Below are positions 4,584 through 9,278 of a stretch of DNA of 9,278 nucleotides, piece by piece. The position numbers and the translations under genes were made by a program. The notes beneath the pieces were generated by a model. That model was not told the origin of the DNA. It saw only the letters and a list, made by a program, of their open reading frames with translations, and did no database searches. Each line of letters begins with the position of its first letter. Position 1 is the first letter of the stretch. The stretch comes from Planctomycetales bacterium (lineage in GTDB: Bacteria; Planctomycetota; Phycisphaerae; SM23-33). The stretch is taken from the NCBI GenBank assembly GCA_030673005.1, contig DAOVFI010000076.1, positions 1-9,278 on the forward strand, written 5' to 3'.

Positions 4584-7367
4584 ATGAAGGATTCAGGCGT
4601 TCAAATGCGGACTCGGCGTGCGTATGCGGGGTTGATTGGTATTTTGGCTCTGCTGGCCTGTGAATCGGCAGCGCCCGGCGGGTGGGTCGAGGATCGCGAC
4701 GGCAGGACGATCGTCCACATCGTAATCCAGAAAATGCCCGATCCCTACGACAACAGCACGAACGTTCGGGCCGACAGGGCCGCTATAGGCGTCTTCAAGA
4801 AACGATTCGGCGAGATATTCGCCCGTCGGTATCGCGACAAGTACAAGGCCGATCCGGTCAAATACGGCCGGCATAACTGGGACAACGTCGAGATAGAACT
4901 TCACAGGTTCACGGGGATCGATGTCGGCAGTTCGGAAATAGACAAGGACCTACTGGCAATCGCCGGCGGCAAGGCGCCCGACGTGCTCTACGTCAATTTC
5001 CGCAGATCGGATAATTACATCCGGAACCGCTTTTTATACCCGCTTGACAAACCCGAAGACGGGTACATGTCGAGTATGTCGAACGAGGATATCGACTTCC
5101 GAATCCATCCGAAGATCAAGCCGGTTATCCGCCGGAAAGGGCCTGACGGCAGGACGCACGTCTGGGCGATGCCGTACGGCGGTGCGCTCGGGAAGGTGCT
5201 GCTGTTCCGAAAGGACCTGTTCGACGAAAAAGGCATCCCGTATCCGACTATCGACTGGACGTGGGACGACATGATCGCAGCGGCCCGCAAACTTACCGAT
5301 CCGAAGAAGGGCACTTACGGATTGCAGTTGGGGCGCGGCAAGCATGAATCCTGGCACTGGATAACCTACCTCTGGTCGGCAGGGGGCGAAGTGATGGTCT
5401 ATAACAAGCAGACCGACCAGTGGCGGTGCGTCTTCGACACGCGGGCTGCGGCCGTCGCGCTGGACTTCTACATTCGCCTCAGCGCCGAGAAGTGGACCGA
5501 CAAGGACGATAAAATCCGCCGCGGATACAGTTCCAAGGACGCCGAGGACAGTGCCGATAAGTGGAGAAAAGGTCTAATCGGCATGAGGATGAGTTACGTG
5601 GACGAGAAACTTTTCTCGACCATCAATCCGGAGGTTACCGGGATGGTCCCTGTCCCGCTGGGTCCGACGGGCATTCGCGGCGGTGAACTCAACAGCCGGA
5701 TGCTGGGCTTGTTCGCGGGGATTAAGCACCCGGCTGTGCGCGACGCATCGTGGGAGTACGTACGCTTCTACGATTGCAGCGAGGCCGTGCGAATTAAAAC
5801 CCGAATCATGGTCGAGGGCGGGCTGGGCCGGTTCATCAACCCGAAATACCTTCGGATGTTCGGTTACCCGGAAATCGAGCGTCTCAGCCCCAAAGGCTGG
5901 GCCAGGACGTTCGAGATCGCCATCGAAACCGGCAAGCCCGAGCCATACGGCCGAAACAGCAACTTTGCCTACGACATGATGACGATTCCCATTCAACAGG
6001 CCGAGCAGTTGGCCCGGGACGGTGAATTGCCCAAAGACCGCCACAAGCGTCTGGACGTGCTACAGGAACTTCTGCGCAAAGGCTGCGCCGTGGCGAATGA
6101 GCGGATGATCGGGATCGTTACGCCGGAGCAGCGCCGGCTCCGCGACATAACCGCTGTAGCCGTGCTTATAGCGATAGCGATTACGTTCGCCCTGGTTTTT
6201 CGCAGGATCATCAGGACCTTCACGCCGCCGAAGATCGAGGGGCTTAAGCAGCCCCGGTGGGGTTTCCGCAGATACTTCTGGGCTTACGTGCTTCTGGCCC
6301 CGGCGGTGTTGACGATACTTATCTGGCGATATTTTCCGCTTGTTCGCGGTTCGGTGATGGCGTTTCAGGATTACCGACTGATCGGCGAGTCGTCCTGGGT
6401 GGGCATTCAGAATTTCGGCGACATACTCTTTGACAACTTCTGGTGGCAGTCGGTCTGGAACGCCATTCGCTACAGCCTGCTGGTCATATCCCTGACGTTT
6501 ATTCCTCCGATTATCCTTGCGATCCTCCTACAGGAAGTACCGCACGGAAAACTGCTGTTCCGCACGATTTATTACCTGCCGGCGGTTATCACCGGGCTGG
6601 TTACCATCCTGCTGTGGAAGCAGTTCTATGATGCATCGGATAGCGGGATGCTCAATGCGATAATTATGAAGATTCCGGCGATCGCGTTCCTGGCGCTGGG
6701 GGTGGCGCTTTTTGTCATCGCGCTTTTATTCGCAATACGCGTGTGGCGCCACGATATGCATCTGGCGTCGTGTTTGTTCATACTGGTCGGAGTGCTCCTT
6801 CTGATTACCTGCGCGGGAATGGCCGGACCGATTCTGAGGCCGATCGGCGAGACGCTTTCGAGCAGCCTGGCCAGGGCGCCTTCCCGGCTACTGGCGACCA
6901 CACCGGAGCCTTATAACTGGTTGAGCGACAGCAAGACGGCGATGATTGCCTGCGTTATCCCGATGGTCTGGGCGGGCATCGGTCCCGGCTGCCTGATTTA
7001 CCTGGCGGCGCTGAAAGGGATTCCCGAGGATTTTTACGAAGCAGCCGACATCGACGGCGCCACGTTCATCGACAAGATACTGTTCGTCATCTTCCCTTAT
7101 CTCAAGCCGCTGATAATCATCAACTTCATAGGCGTGTTCATCGGTTCGTGGTACAGGGCGACGGGCAGTATTCTCGCAATGACCGGCGGCGCCGCCGATA
7201 CCGAAATTGCCGGACTGCATATCTGGTACAAGGCGTTCACGTACCTGCAGTTCGGACCGGCTACCGCGATGGCGTGGATGCTCGGTTTCATGCTGATCGG
7301 CTTTACCGTATATCAGTTGCGCATCCTGGCGCGTGTCGAATTCCGAACAACGGGTGACAAGAAATAA
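4584..7367 (+). CDS. Fused substrate-binding protein and MalF-type sugar ABC permease
   Basis: A 927-aa fusion of two normally separate importer parts. Residues 8-26 are a signal peptide with a possible lipobox (LLAC, C26). Residues 35-515 resemble a family 1 extracellular solute-binding protein: LLAIAGGKAPDVLYVNFRR, VWAMPYGGALGKVLLFRKDL, DEKGIPYPTIDWTWDDMIAA and a late GLFAGIKHPAVRDASWEYVR segment are typical. A membrane helix at 522-540, followed by basic residues, returns the chain to the cytoplasm. Residues 560-925 are a MalF-like CUT1 permease with helices near 563, 630, 664, 786, 831 and 893, and the EAA loop EDFYEAADIDGA (815-826) that contacts the ATPase. An extra helix pair (699-719, 729-748) interrupts the usual periplasmic loop before NWLSD. 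The substrate is probably a saccharide, not identifiable here. ATG 4584 has no clear ribosome site; ATG 4605, preceded by AAGGA at 4587, is an equally possible start. A MalG-type gene follows after 4 bp. Confidence 0.92.
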   Translation: MKDSGVQMRTRRAYAGLIGILALLACESAAPGGWVEDRDGRTIVHIVIQKMPDPYDNSTNVRADRAAIGVFKKRFGEIFARRYRDKYKADPVKYGRHNWDNVEIELHRFTGIDVGSSEIDKDLLAIAGGKAPDVLYVNFRRSDNYIRNRFLYPLDKPEDGYMSSMSNEDIDFRIHPKIKPVIRRKGPDGRTHVWAMPYGGALGKVLLFRKDLFDEKGIPYPTIDWTWDDMIAAARKLTDPKKGTYGLQLGRGKHESWHWITYLWSAGGEVMVYNKQTDQWRCVFDTRAAAVALDFYIRLSAEKWTDKDDKIRRGYSSKDAEDSADKWRKGLIGMRMSYVDEKLFSTINPEVTGMVPVPLGPTGIRGGELNSRMLGLFAGIKHPAVRDASWEYVRFYDCSEAVRIKTRIMVEGGLGRFINPKYLRMFGYPEIERLSPKGWARTFEIAIETGKPEPYGRNSNFAYDMMTIPIQQAEQLARDGELPKDRHKRLDVLQELLRKGCAVANERMIGIVTPEQRRLRDITAVAVLIAIAITFALVFRRIIRTFTPPKIEGLKQPRWGFRRYFWAYVLLAPAVLTILIWRYFPLVRGSVMAFQDYRLIGESSWVGIQNFGDILFDNFWWQSVWNAIRYSLLVISLTFIPPIILAILLQEVPHGKLLFRTIYYLPAVITGLVTILLWKQFYDASDSGMLNAIIMKIPAIAFLALGVALFVIALLFAIRVWRHDMHLASCLFILVGVLLLITCAGMAGPILRPIGETLSSSLARAPSRLLATTPEPYNWLSDSKTAMIACVIPMVWAGIGPGCLIYLAALKGIPEDFYEAADIDGATFIDKILFVIFPYLKPLIIINFIGVFIGSWYRATGSILAMTGGAADTEIAGLHIWYKAFTYLQFGPATAMAWMLGFMLIGFTVYQLRILARVEFRTTGDKK

Positions 7368-7371
7368 GACC

Positions 7372-9278
7372 ATGCCGATAATCTCGAAGATAGGTCGAAA
7401 GAGTTTCAAGGTCAGGCTTCTGATCTGGACGATCTACGCGCTGCTGATTTGCGGGGCGGTTACGATGATTTACCCGTTCGCCCTGATGGTCGCCGGAAGC
7501 ACTAAAAGTGCTACCGACGTGCACGAGTCCAGGATCATCCCGTCGTTCCTTATCAGCGAGCAGGCCTTGTACTCCAAACATATCGATGGGTTTTTCAACA
7601 ACTCGATCGAGATGATGCGGACTACTTATATCAACGAAGCGTCTGCGTTCGACCGTTTCAGGCCGCCTGTCGATCCGAATGGGAAAATGGTAGAGGTATG
7701 GCTGTCGTTCCTGGAAGAGTCCGATCTGCCGTACTATACGTATTTCATCGGATATATATCTTCCGTAACGTCCACCGACGCCGCCCGCGGTGCGGTTCCC
7801 CATGTGCTCCGCGAATTCAAGGACATTCTCATCAAGCGGTTCGACGGCGACATCAGCGAGTTGAACCGTGCAATGGGCACGGAATTCGCCGGTTGGAACG
7901 CCGTGTTCGTGCAGGCTGAAAACTACCTGCTGCGTCGGAACAAGCCGGGGACCGAGCCGTTCGACCTCGAGTTTCGCCGGTTCAAGACAAAACAACCTGT
8001 CGATAACCGTTACTATTTCAGCGCCGAGGGCTACTATAAAACACTGTTCCTCAGGGCCAACTACACCCGCGACATCGCCGTTTATAACCGTCAGCACGGT
8101 ACGAAGTACGTCTCTTATGACGAGGTGCATCTGGACCGCCGCCTGCCGGCCGGGCCGGGACGGACCGACAAGGAACGGGCCGACTGGACCGAATTCACAC
8201 GCACAATCCTCAACCTGTTCTGGATACGCGCCGCCCCCGAGGCCGCCGGACACTATCACCGGTTCCTCAAGACGAAGTATCGGGATATCGAGACGCTCAA
8301 TCGCGGTTACGGGACGGAGTATAAGTCCTTCGATGAGGCGCCGCTGATAGATGAGCCCCCCGAGGGGGGTCTGGTGCTGTCGGACTGGGATACGTTCATT
8401 CAGGGCTGGAAGGACCCCGACACGGGGCAGATGCACATCCTTCCTGCCGGGATGATTCGCATCCACAGCCTCGACTTTATGTTCCGCGACTACCTGAAGG
8501 GCAGGTACGAATCAATCGGCGAGATGAATGCGGCGCTCGGAACGGCCTATAAAAACCGGCTGGAGATCATCCCGCCGCAGCAAGACGCCGACTATCTCGC
8601 ATTCAAGCGGAAGACAGGTTCGCTCCGGTGGGAGTTTGTCAAACGCAACTACATTACGGTTATCGACTTCATTGTGCTGCACGGCAGGGGGGTCCTCAAC
8701 ACCGCTATATACTGCACGCTGGCGATTCTCGCGGCGCTGATTGTGAATCCGCTGGCTGCGTACGCGCTCAGCCGATACAAACCGCCGTCCTCTTACAAGG
8801 TCCTTCTGCTGCTGATGTTGACGATGGCCTTCCCGCCGATGGTTACTCAGATACCCGTCTTCCTGATGCTGAGGGACCTGAACATGCTCAACACGTTCTG
8901 GGCGCTGATCCTGCCGGGTCTGGCCAACGGTTACTGGATTTTCCTGCTGAAGGGTTTCTTCGATTCGCTGCCGCAGGAGTTGTACGAGAGCGCCGCCATC
9001 GACGGTGCCGGCGAGATGCGGATATTCTGGTCGATCACGATGAGCCTCAGCAAGCCAATCCTGGCGGTCATCGCGCTCGGTGCGTTCACAAGCGCCTATA
9101 CGAACTTCATGTATGCGATGTTAATCTGCCAGGATGAGAAGATGTGGACGCTGATGGTCTGGTTGTTTCGACTCCAGCAGATAAGCGGTCAGGGGGTGGT
9201 GTTTGCGTCGCTGATAATCGCAGCCGTCCCGACGTTCCTCGTCTTCGCCCTTTGCCAGAACATAATCATGCGGGGCAT
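7372..9278 (+). CDS. MalG-type sugar ABC permease with large extracytoplasmic insert, 3'-truncated by window
   Basis: The frame is open from ATG 7372 to the window end (635 codons). Compared with MalG-type permeases only about 10 residues seem to be missing. Helix 1 spans about 16-40 and ends in the family's MIYPFALMVAGSTKS. The next canonical piece, GVLNTAIYCTLAILAALIVN, comes only at residue 440. The remaining helices lie near 475, 506, 555 and 609, with EAA loop LPQELYESAAIDGA (533-546) for docking the ATPase. Between them lie about 390 extra, hydrophilic residues, extracytoplasmic by topology. These contain four related motifs, for example FLKTKYRDIETLNRGYGT at 298-315 and YLKGRYESIGEMNAALGT at 374-391. 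The gene starts 4 bp after the fused receptor-permease and has no strong ribosome site, suggesting translational coupling. The two proteins should form the heterodimeric channel. The ATPase is not in the window. Confidence 0.9.
   Translation, partial: MPIISKIGRKSFKVRLLIWTIYALLICGAVTMIYPFALMVAGSTKSATDVHESRIIPSFLISEQALYSKHIDGFFNNSIEMMRTTYINEASAFDRFRPPVDPNGKMVEVWLSFLEESDLPYYTYFIGYISSVTSTDAARGAVPHVLREFKDILIKRFDGDISELNRAMGTEFAGWNAVFVQAENYLLRRNKPGTEPFDLEFRRFKTKQPVDNRYYFSAEGYYKTLFLRANYTRDIAVYNRQHGTKYVSYDEVHLDRRLPAGPGRTDKERADWTEFTRTILNLFWIRAAPEAAGHYHRFLKTKYRDIETLNRGYGTEYKSFDEAPLIDEPPEGGLVLSDWDTFIQGWKDPDTGQMHILPAGMIRIHSLDFMFRDYLKGRYESIGEMNAALGTAYKNRLEIIPPQQDADYLAFKRKTGSLRWEFVKRNYITVIDFIVLHGRGVLNTAIYCTLAILAALIVNPLAAYALSRYKPPSSYKVLLLLMLTMAFPPMVTQIPVFLMLRDLNMLNTFWALILPGLANGYWIFLLKGFFDSLPQELYESAAIDGAGEMRIFWSITMSLSKPILAVIALGAFTSAYTNFMYAMLICQDEKMWTLMVWLFRLQQISGQGVVFASLIIAAVPTFLVFALCQNIIMRG
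7807..8571 (+). repeat. Four diverged protein-level repeats inside the MalG-type permease
   Basis: The copies lie at residues 146-174 (7807-7893), 221-254 (8032-8133), 292-325 (8245-8346) and 366-400 (8467-8571). Their cores read LIKRFDGDISELNRAMGT, FLRANYTRDIAVYNRQHGT, FLKTKYRDIETLNRGYGT and YLKGRYESIGEMNAALGT. Copies two and three continue with Y-x-S-(Y/F)-D-E. Copies one and two have one extra residue before the Ile. Identity is confined to the helix and the G-T-x-(Y/F) turn. DNA identity is low, so the duplications are old. A segment of similar pattern (L-N-x-x-W-G-T) is common in GH42-like beta-galactosidases. Confidence 0.75.

Noticed and set aside
8356..8369. C6-GA-G6 inverted repeat inside the MalG-type gene, a possible transcription pause or frameshift site.
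   Set aside because: It encodes E-P-P-E-G-G in frame within the insert and the frame stays open afterwards. There is no slippery motif or alternative product, so it is explained by coding sequence.
7303..8466. Long open frame of 387 codons on the minus strand.
   Set aside because: It lies entirely antisense to the two permease genes, has no family resemblance, and is explained by GC-rich codon bias of the plus-strand genes. It crosses the junction of two well-supported genes.

Overview
The window looks like chromosomal DNA from a GC-rich member of the Planctomycetota, most likely the Phycisphaerae/Sedimentisphaerales side. That placement is inference. It rests on a PEP-CTERM exported protein, mostly weak Shine-Dalgarno sequences, a planctomycete-style HicB-like protein, interspersed GC-rich palindromes of a kind I recall from such genomes, and unusually elaborate sugar-type ABC transporter subunits. 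No rRNA, tRNA, CRISPR array or insertion sequence was seen.

Left part (1-2508, all minus strand). In transcription order this holds a short HicB-like protein with a good promoter (start 2508), aspartate-semialdehyde dehydrogenase (asd, 1243-2241), an LpxL/HtrB-like acyltransferase (240-1151), and the first 58 codons of an exported protein that runs off the left edge. A hairpin with a T-tract lies between asd and the acyltransferase. It separates the two units and argues for the shorter acyltransferase start.

Middle (2509-4583). A divergent promoter region leads rightwards into a two-gene toxin-antitoxin-type module: an unrecognised 68-aa antitoxin candidate and a RelE/ParE-family toxin, overlapping by GTGA. 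A strong intrinsic terminator then serves the convergent minus-strand gene for a 242-aa PEP-CTERM protein. About 640 bp without a credible gene follow. This stretch holds two elaborate palindromes near the PEP-CTERM gene, and a 19-bp near-palindrome plus a repeated ACGTTA motif in front of the transporter.

Right part (4584-9278, plus strand). Two adjacent genes, 4 bp apart, encode the membrane part of a carbohydrate-type (CUT1/MalFG-like) ABC importer. The first is one 927-aa protein that fuses an N-terminal substrate-binding protein, a transmembrane tether and a MalF-type permease; the permease also has an extra pair of membrane helices. The second is a MalG-type permease, cut by the window edge only near its C-terminus. 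It carries a roughly 390-residue soluble insert between its first and second membrane helices, built around four copies of a motif of the form F-L-K-x-x-Y-x-x-I-x-x-L-N-x-x-x-G-T-x-Y. The motif resembles a segment common in GH42-like beta-galactosidases. No ATPase gene is present, so the importer must use one encoded elsewhere. This pair, with a covalently tethered receptor on one permease and a large repeat-bearing extracytoplasmic domain on the other, is the most unusual content of the window.
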